Source: Ostrinia nubilalis
Taxonomy: Eukaryota; Arthropoda; Insecta; Lepidoptera; Crambidae
Assembly: GCF_963855985.1 (NCBI RefSeq)
Contig: NC_087111.1
Location: 7,321,001-7,385,000 of the forward strand
Direction: 5' to 3'
Length of the DNA: 64,000 nt
Position numbers and translations under genes: made by a program. Below, one piece after another: positions 1 through 10,449 of the stretch; the stretch's first letter is position 1; every line of letters starts with the position of its first letter. The notes beneath the pieces were generated by a model. That model saw only the letters and a list, made by a program, of their open reading frames with translations, was not told the DNA's origin and searched no databases.

Positions 1-1091
1 CCGGAATAGTAGTCCGTTTCGAACCACTACACCAAACGGCCGATAATACAAACCTAGCATTTAAAGTCTCGCATAATGTATTAATAATGCACGTTGAACT
101 TTCTTCTCTCACTCTCTCTCATTTTAAATGAATTTATGATTACACTAATAATTGTTATTTAATTTGAAATCTACCTAATCAATTTAATTTCAAAAACCAC
201 TTACAATAGTGTTAAAAATCTAGATTTATTATAGATTCAGTAAAATAATAATATTTTATGTAATAATATCGAATAAATGTAATTTTAAATATAAGTCCAT
301 ATTTTACTAAATCAATATCAACTAAACACACTCTAGTCACGTGTAAGTGGTGTAGTAGAAACTAATCGAGTATAGTTTGGATATGACTTTTTTTACTGAC
401 CTCTTCCAAACTATACACGATCAGTACGCAAAATTCGTGTATAGTTTGGAGTCACAGATTTACAAACGGGCACTACAAAATATACACGAGCAGTTTCCTA
501 TGGGTGCGTTCTGGCCATGTATAGAACGGAAAGACGCGCAACAGTCGCGCGTTTGTCTAAAGTCGCCAAAATGTGAAAGCGCTCAGTCAAAACCCAAAGC
601 AAAGACAAGAATACACGTTCAGTGTAGGTCCCGACGCAAAAAGTTCATTTATCGTGCATTTGAACGGGCTGTTAGCGGACATAAAATCGGACACGCTCGC
701 GCGATGAGCAATTTATCGGGCGATCCACTCGCTGTGTAACTAACTTCATTAATTGTAAGGCCTGGGGCTCACGCGCTGAATGTTGTTTTTCAAAGGGTTC
801 CGTCGGTTTTTTTTGTCAGTTTTATTTTATTTTTAGCTTGGTGAAATTTAGGAACTACTTCGTTCGTTGATTTCAATGAAAGAATGTCCACTGACGGATA
901 CAGGTCTCCCCCGAGTATTTCCATAACGAATGATCTTACACGGCCCTCATCCAGGTGTTTCCCTCAACCTTCACGAGAAGGAAAGCCTGTCTACATTATG
1001 TTTTGCGGTCTGTAGTCGCCACTTACACAAATAAACATTTATAAAAATGGCCAAAGAAAATATCGATAGTATTTCAACTAGATCACTAGTA
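1..1091. other. Non-coding AT-rich stretch, no gene recognised
   Basis: This stretch holds no protein I recognise. An open frame at 377-739 (120 codons, plus) has no domain and overlaps an inverted repeat, so I treat it as chance. The only structure seen is the 16-bp inverted repeat at 405-450, listed separately. Confidence 0.5.
405..450. repeat. Perfect 16-bp inverted repeat (hairpin)
   Basis: TCCAAACTATACACGA at 405-420 is the exact reverse complement of 435-450, with a 14-base spacer. A further partial copy (GTATAGTTTGGA) lies at about 371-382, and a related ATACACGA-like block lies near 482. Origin unknown; it may be the remnant of a TIR element. Confidence 0.8.
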
Positions 1092-2030
1092 TTAGGGGAG
1101 AGTTCGGTATATTGTACCGCCGGGTAAATTGTACCACCCTCATATTTCGTAAAGTATTTATTGAATGTCTGTAATTGCAACACTCAGCGATACACAACTA
1201 AATTCAATTAATATCGGCCATGTGGTTTTTGCCGTGACAACAAACACGTGTGTTTTATTTTGAAAAGTATTTTTTCATTGTTTTCAAGTAACTTTTGACA
1301 ATACATGTTTAGTTTGTAATTTTGTTAAATTTAATCACAGAGTGTTTCTAATATATTATTTAGAAGCGTAAATTAGTGTGGATTACAGTTATTTGAAACA
1401 TTTTTCGGTATTTATAAGCTATATTTTTTACCGATTTTTTTAAAGCACTATCACCTAGTCGGCTAAATTGTAACAAATCAAGTTGTATGGAACTTTACCA
1501 AAGGATTTTGAATTTTTTTTTTAGTAAATCATATTTTGAAGTTATAATAGCGTAGTTATGTTTGACTAACAATAAATGAAAGCAAAAGACTGGCAAAGTA
1601 GATTAGGTACAAGTGTGCGTTACGATAATTGGATTTACAAAACTTGTACTTAAAATCGTGATAACGTGTAAAACAATATCGATTGTCTATGTTATTAACT
1701 ATTGTTCCTTTTCGTTTCCTAATCTGTTAAGAATGTATCGTATAATATTTTGCCATAGTTTTTTTATAGGCCTGAAATTTATTGAAATCCAATTTAGTAA
1801 CCCTGTGGTACAAATTATCGAACCGGTTGGCTAAATTGGACCGAAGCTCTGAACTCGTACTTTGTTGATTTGTGCTAAATATACAACAATCATGTTAATT
1901 AATACTTATGAAATAGTAAGTTGAATAATGTATCTTTTATTATATACCATGGACATTAGCAAAAACAAAAGAAAACTATGTGTAAAATGGGATTGAAAAA
2001 AACTGGTCCAAATTAGCGGACTCTCCCTTA
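1092..2030. mobile_element. PIF/Harbinger-like non-autonomous TIR element
   Basis: The left end reads GGGGAGAGT from 1095. The right end reads ACTCTCCC to 2027. The match continues inward imperfectly for about 27 bases. Each end is flanked by TTA (1092-1094 and 2028-2030), as expected for the 3-bp TWA target duplications of PIF/Harbinger elements. The interior is AT-rich and repeats variants of 'ctaaattgtacc' (near 1126, 1464 and 1830). No transposase is present; a 73-codon frame inside (1613-1834) has no recognisable domain. The superfamily call is an inference from TIR and duplication alone. Confidence 0.55.
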
Positions 2031-2401
2031 AATGTTATCTGCGCTAAAACGGAACCCTATAGAATGTAGTTATTAATTTTAAAGGATATTTTAAACGCTA
2101 CTTCACTTTAATATTCATTAATAATAAAGCATGGAGTACACAGCCTCATCATCAGCTGAGTTGTAACTAGTTTTGTAATGACTATTGCCTCACGTGTATT
2201 GGCTAATGGCGATGATTAAGCTGTAATGATGCAATTTAAGGAGATAAAACTGTATCCACCACATAAGAACGGAATCAATTCTGTTGATTTCTATTTCTAC
2301 TGATTTAGATTTTTTTTAGTATAAAGTAGTTTACCTTAAAAACTACACTTTCAAGGCACATCATAATAATTTTACATTAGTAATGATCCATAGATAGAAA
2401 G

Positions 2402-2555
2402 TTTGTTCGTTCGGTCGTTCGTTTTAGCCAAATGACGTCCACAGCTAGACAAAGGTCTCCCCCAAGGATTTCTACAAGGACCATTCCTGCGCTTCCCGCA
2501 TCCAGGTAGGTACTTCCCATGACCTTCACCAGATCTCGATCCACCTAGTGTGAGG
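2402..2555 (-). mobile_element. RTE-type LINE 3' fragment (AACG-tail type), diverged
   Basis: Read on the minus strand this is a diverged C-terminus of the RTE protein (about GRPPTRWTD to VQQWTSFG) followed by a tail of AACG-like repeats (cgttcgttcggtcgttcg on the plus strand). It is 5'-truncated and has small indels, so it is an old copy. Confidence 0.7.
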
Positions 2556-2612
2556 CATACCCCCACACTGTGGGCAAATTTTTATATTGCTCAATGTGTA
2601 GGTAGATGTAAA

Positions 2613-2804
2613 CCACCAATCATCATCATCATCATCATCATCATCATTTCAGCCACAGGATGTCCACCCCCATAGGCCTCCCCCAATGACTTCCACATCG
2701 CACGGTTGGTGCCTGCATCCAGCGCCTTCCTGCTACCTTTGTCAGGTCGTCGGTCCACCTTGTGGGTGGACGTCACACGCTGCGTTTTCCGGTACGCCAC
2801 CAAT
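2613..2804 (-). mobile_element. RTE-type LINE 3' fragment (ATG-tail type) with target duplication
   Basis: A 5'-truncated RTE copy lies on the minus strand at 2621-2796. It consists of a trinucleotide tail (ATC)n on the plus strand and then the reverse complement of the last ~55 codons of the LINE protein. CCACCAAT flanks both sides (2613-2620 and 2797-2804), which is a plausible 8-bp target duplication. Confidence 0.8.
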
Positions 2805-4035
2805 GATAGAAAATAAAAATCAGTCTTGTTCTGTTGTTCTAGTCAGCTTGTTTCACTTACGCGCCCAGTCCTTGAACCTTTAACACACACTCTCATTTGA
2901 TATTATTTACCAAATAGGTAGTCGTTCTTTCTTTTTTTTTATGATTCAAAAATGGAACGCTTCCCATTCATTCCTTCTTAATGCAGTCGTTATTCTGCAC
3001 TAAGCCTTACAACCATAATGTAGATAGACCGTATTAAGTCATCCCGGTTCGCCGCAGGTTCCTCATAGCGGGATAATTGTGACGTCACTGATGCTGTGTG
3101 GGACGTACAGTCAACATCTTCTGTCGTAAAATAGCACTTATTATAAGTGACATAAGATGCAGTGTGTTGTTGGCATCTGTATAATGATGTGTAGATAAAC
3201 TGTAATATAAAGTCAAAGGCCAAATGAGGAAGATGAGTGTAATTATTTTATAATGTAAAAAGATGAAACATAAAATATAAAAAATATTAGTGAAAGAATT
3301 TTTTCGATATCTCAAAAACTGAATTTTCTATGGGCATTCAAAGTTGGATGTTTTAAAAATCAACTCGCACTTGACCGTTTAGCGCGTGACGTCACACCGC
3401 CCGTTACCTCCGCCGGGATGGCATTGCTCCTTCGCGCGCTCATAGACTCGTACCAGTCATTTCGAGTTTTATAGAATTATGGAGTAAAAAATACCATGCA
3501 GATATTGTATAGTAACCCTTTTATACTAATACAATGGTTAGTGCCCCAGAAAATTACTTTTAAAGCTAAGAAAAGCTGATAAATACATAAATGGTGTAAG
3601 TTAACGAAAAGGGAGAAATCGTTATCTACAAAAACCAGTCGATATTATTGCAAAGATCATTTTAATGCGAGTACCTACCTAAAGACAAAACACCTACCAT
3701 TGTATATTTTTCATTACACATTTTTTATAAAGTATTTTAGTGACATTTTATTTGAAACAGTAGACAAAAAATAGAGAAACAAAACACGAGGCACGCACGC
3801 AGATGGGTTACTTAAAAAGTAAATTGAATCCTTTGAAACTTTAAAGACAATAAAACAATACTAAAAACTCTCTACCTACTTTAGCCCTTGTTATTGACTA
3901 TGTTTTATGGTGGTAAAATAATGTTGTCGCTTCTTTGAGTTATCGATAAAAATCTATACGAACAAAATGTATTAACACATACTTTTCATTCTTGTGACAA
4001 TCCGCCTGTGGAAGTCAAAGAGATAATAATCTCTA
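2805..4035. other. Non-coding stretch with two TGACGTCA-bearing repeats
   Basis: No gene is seen. Two palindromes TGACGTCA occur (3080-3087 and 3387-3394). The second sits in a GC-richer block (3360-3450) inside AT-rich DNA and resembles the block near 5859, suggesting copies of one dispersed repeat. Confidence 0.4.
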
Positions 4036-4261
4036 GAATAGAGTTATCATCGTCATCATCATCGTCATCTCAGCCACAGGACGTCCACTGCTGAACATAG
4101 CCTCCTTCAATAACTTCCACATAATATCGCACAGTTGGTAGAGGCCTGCAGCCAGCGCCTCCGTGCTATCTTTATCAGGTCGTCGGTCCACCTTGTGGGT
4201 GGACGTCCTACGCTGTGTTTTCCGGTACGTGGCCTCCACTCCAGAACCTTTCTGCCTGGGG
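4036..4261 (-). mobile_element. RTE LINE copy, 3' segment of a twin-primed insertion
   Basis: This minus-strand segment carries the LINE tail (ATC-type repeat on the plus strand from 4049) and the reverse complement of the C-terminal coding region from about GRKVLEWRP to the end. The 13-bp sequence GAATAGAGTTATC at 4036-4048 recurs at 4698-4710 and is the target duplication of the whole insertion. The frame is broken by indels. Confidence 0.85.
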
Positions 4262-4710
4262 CAGAGCTGCGGCAGGTTATACAGAAAACTAAGGAAGGAG
4301 TATAACTTGCCACTATGCTTGACGTTCGTGGAATATGAGAAGAAGGCCTTCGATTCGATCGAAACTTGGGCAGTGCTGCAGTCTCTCCAGCGGTGCCATA
4401 TTAATTATCGCTACCGTTGGTGACGATATTGTGGTCATGGCACTCATGGCAGAGTTGCTGGAAGACCTCGGCACAATGCTCAAAGTCCTTAATCGAATAT
4501 ATCGGAACAGGTAGGCATTCGGATGAATACGAACAAAATGAAGCTTATGTCGAACTGCGCCCTACTTAGTTTCGTTTCGGAGCTTGATTCTCGAGATTGT
4601 TGACAAGTATTGTCTACCTTAGACAAACGATTAATAGCCCGACGGATTAGCAAGCTGAAATGGAAATGGGCAGCTAGGGCACGTAGCGTAGTACGCCGAA
4701 TAGAGTTATC
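4262..4710 (+). pseudogene. RTE LINE copy, inverted 5' segment (RT domain remnant)
   Basis: This plus-strand segment encodes a decayed piece of the RTE reverse transcriptase. It starts with RT motif A-like residues (about LPLCLTFVEYEKKAFDSIE, near 4309-4365), passes a DDIVV block near 4423 and an NTNKMKLMSN block near 4528, and ends with SKLKWKWA..VVRR near 4697. In element order it stops almost exactly where the opposite-strand segment at 4049-4261 begins. That is the arrangement left by twin priming. Stops and indels make it inactive. The right-hand target duplication is 4698-4710. Confidence 0.8.
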
Positions 4711-4999
4711 TGCAATAGAAATAAAGACGAGAGATACGAAGATTCAAGTAGAACAGAAAAAGAAAGACGTAACAGACTCAAACTATAAAAATCAGGAAAA
4801 ACGTTGACGACCCTCGATAGAGTTAGAAACCAGTTTTAACTGTGACAAAACAGACTGTACCTTACTTCCGATTCTTGATCGTACACTGATTCCATAGAAA
4901 GTTACAAAGTGTATACTAATAACTTTTTAAAGTGAACAAAAAAAATCATCAAGTCCGATGGACTGATCTTTGTGTCAGATGGTTATGGTGGTAGTACTA
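4711..4999. other. Short non-coding stretch
   Basis: This is AT-rich sequence between the RTE copy and the SWIM pseudogene. I see no feature in it. Confidence 0.4.
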
Positions 5000-5770
5000 C
5001 TGACACATATATTTTTGATACTGCCTTGTATAGTTCACATCTTTGACTTTAATAAATTTTAGCTGAGATCCAACTTGCACAACAGTTTTCGTTGTCCAAT
5101 AGCACGCTACTTCGGTACAAGCGGGATCTTCACTACGTCTATACATATAACCTTAAAACCAATTAATGCCATTGTATGTTTGCATTCTTCATTGCTTTCT
5201 GCACAAACTCCGCATTCCAGATTTTCCAATTTTTCGTTATCTCCAGCACAAACAAATGTACAATGATATGCCGTAGCTCTAACTTTGTGTTCAGGTGTAG
5301 TAACTCTTGTTTTTACTGTACACTGCGGATATAGTCTTTTCAAATGAACTTACCCTACGAGTATTACATTATGTCCATAATTCGATAGTTAGATAGTTAG
5401 TCTATAACACGACTGGACGTGATCGTCCAACTCTGTAAAAATAAAATATTAAGACATAACGTTGCTAAATTATTGATGGGTATTATTTTTTATCGATAAC
5501 CCACAGCAATCTGACTGACAGCACTAGTACTTTTACTTTTAACTAGACAGAACTTTTATAATCTACCTCAAATACTACAAAAAGCGTAAATACTAAATAC
5601 TCAATTATTTATTGCATCCATAATAATAGGTTCACTTACCTTGCAAGTTTTAGCACTTGGATTTCTGCAATAATATAGGTACTTTGCATGTTTTCTGAAA
5701 GTATCCGCAACCATAAGTAAATCTACTTTCGGAAGATTATTTGGTTGGCATCAGATACGGTTAATATAAA
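5000..5770 (-). pseudogene. SWIM zinc-finger protein, degenerate two-exon pseudogene
   Basis: An upstream exon (5640 to about 5760) encodes LPKVDLLMVADTFRKH and then KYLYYCRNPSAKTCK, and ends at a consensus donor (GTAAGT, read on minus, at 5634-5639). The next exon begins after a TTTTTACAG acceptor (5433-5435), leaving a 207-bp intron. It encodes TVKTRVTTPEHKV and the zinc ligands CGVCAESNEECKH, a SWIM-like C-C-CxH set. It continues after a frameshift with RRSEDPACTEVACYW to about 5040. At least one in-frame TAA (near 5355), a frame break near 5380 and another near 5150 disable it. From memory, this layout (LPKxD.., TPEHKV, CKH, CTEV.CYW) matches insect SWIM proteins often joined to YqaJ-like nucleases. 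No nuclease part is seen here, so it is a fragment of a host or transposon-spread gene. Confidence 0.6.
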
Positions 5771-6094
5771 TAAAAAATGTATCGAAATGAACGAAAATAA
5801 GTTTACAGAGCGCAGCTAGCACCCGCGCCGCCCGTCCGTCGTTGCCCAACGAGCGGTGTGACGTCACCGCCCGTATTCCAGGGGTGCTATCAGTTTTCGC
5901 GCGTTCCCATATTGAATTGCTTATAAAATATTCAATTTTCGTGATATCAACAAAAATTTTTCACAGTTAGTCTTATTTTAGCTTAAAGTTTTTGTTAGGG
6001 CTGAAAAAGGGGAATAAATTTTGATTTACATCTTCCTCATTGTACAGGTATTAAGGCTGTTATGTCTTCATACATTACATATTTTGAAAGCCTT
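5771..6094. other. Non-coding stretch with a GC-rich TGACGTCA block
   Basis: A block at about 5810-5910 is much richer in CG than its surroundings and is centred on TGACGTCA (5859-5866) followed by CCGCCCGT. The same CCGCCCGT follows the palindrome at 3387, so the two look like members of one dispersed family. Confidence 0.4.
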
Positions 6095-6190
6095 CCCAGA
6101 TGTGACGTAGTCAAGTGGTTACATTCTTTCGAAACAGAGGTCCTGGGTTCGATTTTTATTGGGACACTCAATTGAAAAATTGTTTTGTTT
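6095..6190 (+). mobile_element. tRNA-derived SINE fragment
   Basis: An A-box-like GTAGTCAAGTGGTTAC (about 6106-6121) and a B-box-like GGGTTCGATTT (about 6147) are spaced as in a pol III promoter. There is no cloverleaf good enough for a working tRNA. Confidence 0.5.
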
Positions 6191-6364
6191 AGTTCCATGT
6201 TCATAATAATAAGCTATTGATAGGTCTGTTACGCAGTTGCTCCGGTTGAGCCATAACTATAGCTCACTCTATCGATATATCGGTTCATGAGCAGGGTAAG
6301 TTATTTCAACATACATGACAGGACCAGAAAAGCCTTGGGTTCGATACCAAAGTAGAGTTCACTA

Positions 6365-6648
6365 ATCATCATTTCAGCCAATGGTAATCCACGTCTGGAC
6401 GTAAGCATTCGACAAAGAACTCCACAAAATAGGCGGGATCTCAAACGTTTTTCATCGAGACACTGCCAGCAGCGACCACGGGCTGGAAGACGTAGCGTGG
6501 GCAGGCCTCCTACTAGGTGGACGGACGATTTGGTAAAGGTCGCGGGAAGAGCCTGGAAGCGGGCAGCGCAGGACCATTCATTGTGAAACACCTTGGGGGA
6601 GGCCTTTGTCCAGCAGTGGACGTCATTTCACTGAAACGAACGAACCGC
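6365..6648 (+). mobile_element. RTE-type LINE 3' fragments (AACG-tail type)
   Basis: From about 6472 the plus strand matches the last ~60 codons of the RTE protein, very close to the copies at 32.2 and 50.2 kb, and ends in GAAACGAACGAAC. Just before it (6365-6400) is a scrap of the ATG-tail type on the minus strand. Substitutions show it is older than the other two copies. Confidence 0.75.
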
Positions 6649-6844
6649 CAGCAGCTCTATCTTGAGGTCTTCTATTAGTATTGGCAAAAACTAATATCGC
6701 TCAGAAAAGCTGTTACATTAGAATAAGACCACCTCATACACTATTTCCTAAATAACTTTCTATGAACTAAATATCTAGGGTTAATAATATTCTATCGCAA
6801 ATCTACTGCCTTGATAGTGGAGCTTTGTTGTTCAATTATCAACT

Positions 6845-7603
6845 TTAATGATAGATCGCCCGGAGTCCTGCCAGCAGGACTTAAAGTACTTCCGGTAGGA
6901 CGCAAAATTAAAAGATCACAGTTTCGTAAGTATACATTGTACAAATTTCAAATTTACACGAAAAAATAGAGTGTTTCTCTCTCTTTCACCCAAAAGTGCC
7001 CAAGATCGAAAAACGCGACTAACCGTTAGTCGGAGCCCGATGGCGCACGAGTATACACGGGGGCAGCGCGTTCGCGCTCGCGCGACACATTTTGACGCGC
7101 CGGGCGTGGAGTCGGCAACATTTTGGCGATAATATTATAATGAATGTGAAGTATTCCAGCCTAATCAAACATTTATAATTTATTTCTTGTTTTTGTTTTT
7201 AATTTGTAGTGTATTTGTAAGTGATAGGTGTAATTTCTAATACAAAGTGACGTACCAAAGTAATTAATTTAAAGTTCCTTATTATAGTTCCTATTAGTTA
7301 AGTTGAAAGAAGATAAACAAGTTTATAATATATTAAGAAAAGTAAAATACTGGTTAAACAAAATGATTCTACGACATGACTTTTTATTTAATAAACACTA
7401 ACCAAGTGTTTACTACTTCTGGTGAGGATGAGTTCAAATTTGAAGGTCACCGTACTGCTGGAAGGACCAGCAAGCAAACACGTACAAATTGCGTACTGCG
7501 GGCAGGACTTGCGATAATCTTCTGGCAGGACGTTTAGAACAAAAGACCAGTCCTTCCAGAAGAGCCTTCCAGCAGGACAAAGCACCGGGCGATCTATCAT
7601 TAA
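6845..7603. mobile_element. TIR element flanked by TTAA (possible piggyBac-like MITE)
   Basis: TTAATGATAGATCGCCCGG at 6845-6863 is perfectly inverted at 7585-7603. If the outer TTAA is the target duplication, the TIR starts TGATAGATC and the element is about 6849-7599. Inside each end are further copies of a CCAGCAGGAC-type motif. TTAA flanks suggest a piggyBac-like mechanism, but the TIR lacks the usual CCC start, so this class call is weak. The centre has a CG-rich block (7010-7115). No transposase is present. Confidence 0.55.
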
Positions 7604-7747
7604 GTAAAGGAAATAGAGTGCTATCACGATCAACTATCAGCATACAGGTGGCTAGACTAAGACTAAGTGTTCAAAGGTAAAGTTGTCAAATATCGATAAA
7701 CGATCGTGATACCACAGCGTAGAGACATAAGCCAGCTCACTAAATTG

Positions 7748-8691
7748 CTTATTGGTAGTGTCCGACCGAATGTTCGGTTTGGGTTTCGTTTTCGGTTGAG
7801 TTTCGGTAAAAACACGAGTTTCGGTTTAGTTTCGTTTTCGGCGGCAAACTTGCCGAAACTACGACCGAAACCGAATGTGCATTCGGGAGTTTCCGCGCTG
7901 TTATCGGTCATGTTCGGCGCGTTGAATGAGTGAATGAATCCGATCAGAACCAATGTCGTGATTCGCTCGCTTGTTTGTTTGCTGTTAGTTTTGTTTTGTT
8001 TTGGTGGCGAGTTTTCGAGTGATTTATTTGGAATTTGGTAAGTTTTATTCAGTAGTAGAAAACATAAAAAAAAAATATTCAATATGACTGATAAAAGTAT
8101 AATCAAGTTTAATCTAACCTATAAATTTTTTTTTTGTTCGCAAATGCTAGGTATACGTAAACAAACATTAGTTAGGTAGTTAGTAATGACTATTGTGCAT
8201 TTCATGGTGATAATATTATGGATTCAGAGTTTCAAAGTTCATTTTAGTATTTATCACCAAGGTATCCAAGTGGCAAGTACAGTAGATACTAACTTACGTA
8301 CTACCAATTTTGTTTTGAGAAATTATTGAGGTAAAAGACCCGACTATGGGACGGGTTATGTAGATGTCCTGAATATTGCGAGTAATTAAAAAAAATCTAG
8401 ACTATAAATCCTTCTTTTTCTTTTTTAATACATAATTTGATACCTTTTAGAGTAAAAAGGTGCTCTATAAGTTAAATTCTCTTTAAATAATGCAATTTAA
8501 AGAGAAAACAATAAAGACTGACTGATTATAATAACGTTTTCTTTATTTTTCCCTTAAAATATGAGCCTTGTAAGGAAGTTTCGGTTTCGGTTTCGGTTTC
8601 GGTGTCGGCCGAAATAGACACCGTTGCCGAAATTCGTTTTCGGTTTCGGTTTCGGTCGTAAAACTAGTTTCGGTCGGACACTACTTATTGG
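7748..8691. mobile_element. hAT-like non-autonomous DNA transposon
   Basis: TAGTGTCCGACCGAA at 7756-7770 is exactly inverted at 8669-8683. CTTATTGG flanks it on both sides (7748-7755 and 8684-8691), the 8-bp target duplication diagnostic of hAT. Both subterminal regions are crowded with the motif TTTCGG/CCGAAA (7775-7880 and 8578-8670), as hAT transposase-binding repeats often are. The 928-bp body has no transposase. A 147-codon minus-strand frame at 7663-8106 crosses the element edge and is not a gene. Confidence 0.88.
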
Positions 8692-8829
8692 TTAATTTAT
8701 CAAACATTAACTTCTTCTTTGCCTGGTCCATTCCCATTTTATTTGGAGTCGGCCCTCCGTATCATGTGTCGTTATCAAACATTCACTGTGTAATGATAAA
8801 ATTGTGATACATACAATAATAATTCATTT

Positions 8830-8935
8830 AGCCACTATAGCCGAAGGGTGTGGATAGAACTGGCCGACTCGTGATCCGGGGAACGCGGGTTCGGTCCCCG
8901 CCGCCGCTCGACTATTGTGGTGAGCTCACTCTTAA
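8830..8935 (+). mobile_element. tRNA-derived SINE fragment
   Basis: A B-box-like GGTTCGGTCCCCGCC (about 8889) sits in a CCGACTC..GATCCGG..CGCCGCTCGACTATTG context that I recognise as a common lepidopteran SINE-type repeat. The A box is degraded. Confidence 0.45.
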
Positions 8936-9048
8936 TACAAGCATATTTAGCTTAGTACCAAAAAACCTTTCATAAGATCATCATCTGTCCTTCATAATAA
9001 GTACCTATTATTACCTACATGAGTGATAAAACCTCATAACTTCATAAC

Positions 9049-9157
9049 GGTATCAGGAAGGCGCTGGATGCAGGCCGCTGCCAACCGGTCAATATGGAAA
9101 TCATTGGAGGAGGCCTATGTTCAGCAGTGGACGTCCTGTGGCTGAAATAATGATGAC
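9049..9157 (+). mobile_element. RTE-type LINE 3' end (ATG-tail type)
   Basis: This 5'-truncated copy keeps the last ~30 codons (RKALDAGRC to EAYVQQWTSCG) and the TGAAATAATGATGA tail start. Confidence 0.8.
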
Positions 9158-10084
9158 ATGAGTAAATTCAGCTTGACATTTGAGACCCGTGATACTCTTT
9201 CTAACTGGTCTTTCTGTTCTACTTATTCTGTGGCGCTCTTAGACCCCACCTTAGGGTTACTTTGGAGTCATTACTGGTTTCTCGCGTGCGCTCGCTCCGA
9301 CCCGGGGCAGTCGACTCGTTAATAAGACAATAAAGTTGTTACGAACATAATCACCTCGTGCTTTGGGTCCTGAGGGCTAGTGTTTAATAGTTTTGCTGTT
9401 AAAGAGTTAAACATACGCTTTACTTGTTGCTTTTGTTCTTTTGAGAGAGCTTAAAGTAGCCATTTATATTTCCGTTGTCCCCATGGACAAACTGCATTTC
9501 ACAATTAGCCACCTACAGTTTTGCTGTTAAAGTTAGTTAGTAGTTAGTCTCGAAATAGCCATCATTGCAGCTTTGAACGTTTTGAATAGCTCTTTTACGC
9601 TATTGTAAATTTATAAAATACAAGTTTCACGATTCAACACTTGTATGAAGAATAAAATCTTTAAATAAATAAAAACTAATAATATCTACGAGACTTGCAA
9701 TGTTCACCCGTCTAGAATGTTAATACCAATATACAGCTTTAAGCTCCGCTCGACACCTCTCCGCTCTGCCTTGATGGAATATGGGCCCTAGTAACATCTG
9801 ATACACAGCTTAAAGCTTTATTACCGCTGCATCGCAGCATCTAATTTGTAATTACCGCGCCGGCCCATTAAGTTATTACTGCGACGCGACTTTACGACAA
9901 AGATACGAGAAAGTTTACTCTAGGGTCGAAGGTTTTATAGGTTTGAAATCCTTCTGATAATGGCTCGCATACTTTGAATTTCAATATGGATCCAGTCAAC
10001 GAACCTTCGTCTCTACCTACTGTAGAAAATCACAGTTTTCCTTTAAGTACTTTTTACTCCTTTTTTTTTATCCACAACGAGGAA

Positions 10085-10200
10085 GCTCTTGGCCTGTATC
10101 TCACCTGATGGTAAGTGACGATCAGGCCTTTGTTCAGTGGTTAGAGTAGAGACATAGGTCCGGCAAATGAAAGACCGTGGGTTCCAATGTCTATTTAAAC
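10085..10200 (+). mobile_element. LINE/SINE composite scrap
   Basis: CCTGTATCTCACCTGATGGT at 10096 is a common lepidopteran LINE phrase (from memory). It is followed by an A-box-like TTGTTCAGTGGTTAGAG and a B-box-like GGGTTCCAATG. The element is partial. Confidence 0.4.
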
Positions 10201-10449
10201 AGTCAGTATTTTCTAGGTGGATATTCTTATAGTTTCTCAGCAGATAATACCAATTAACCGTCTCTCCCAAGAATGATCTTAATTCTAAAATCACCTCCCA
10301 GTGACAGCTATTCCTAAAAAAGCTCTATTGGAGCCATAAAGACCGTTCACTTATCTCTTAAAACGAAAAATCTAAAGTAAAGGGAAAAGCGAAGTTCGTG
10401 AGTCAGCCCTTCAAACACCTAACCTTTAGTGTCGTCGCGAGCGAGCGAT

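Larger units (their letters stand above)
8692..10449. other. Non-coding stretch with SINE and RTE scraps
   Basis: No gene is recognised. It contains the SINE-like piece at 8830-8935, an RTE scrap at 9049-9157, and a LINE/SINE composite at 10085-10200. The rest is plain AT-rich sequence. Confidence 0.4.

Noticed and set aside
377..739. 120-codon open frame as a gene
   Set aside because: It has no domain, overlaps the inverted repeat and has no splice or promoter context.
7663..8106. 147-codon minus-strand frame as a gene
   Set aside because: It crosses the edge of the hAT-like element and is made of its CCGAAA-rich subterminal repeats.
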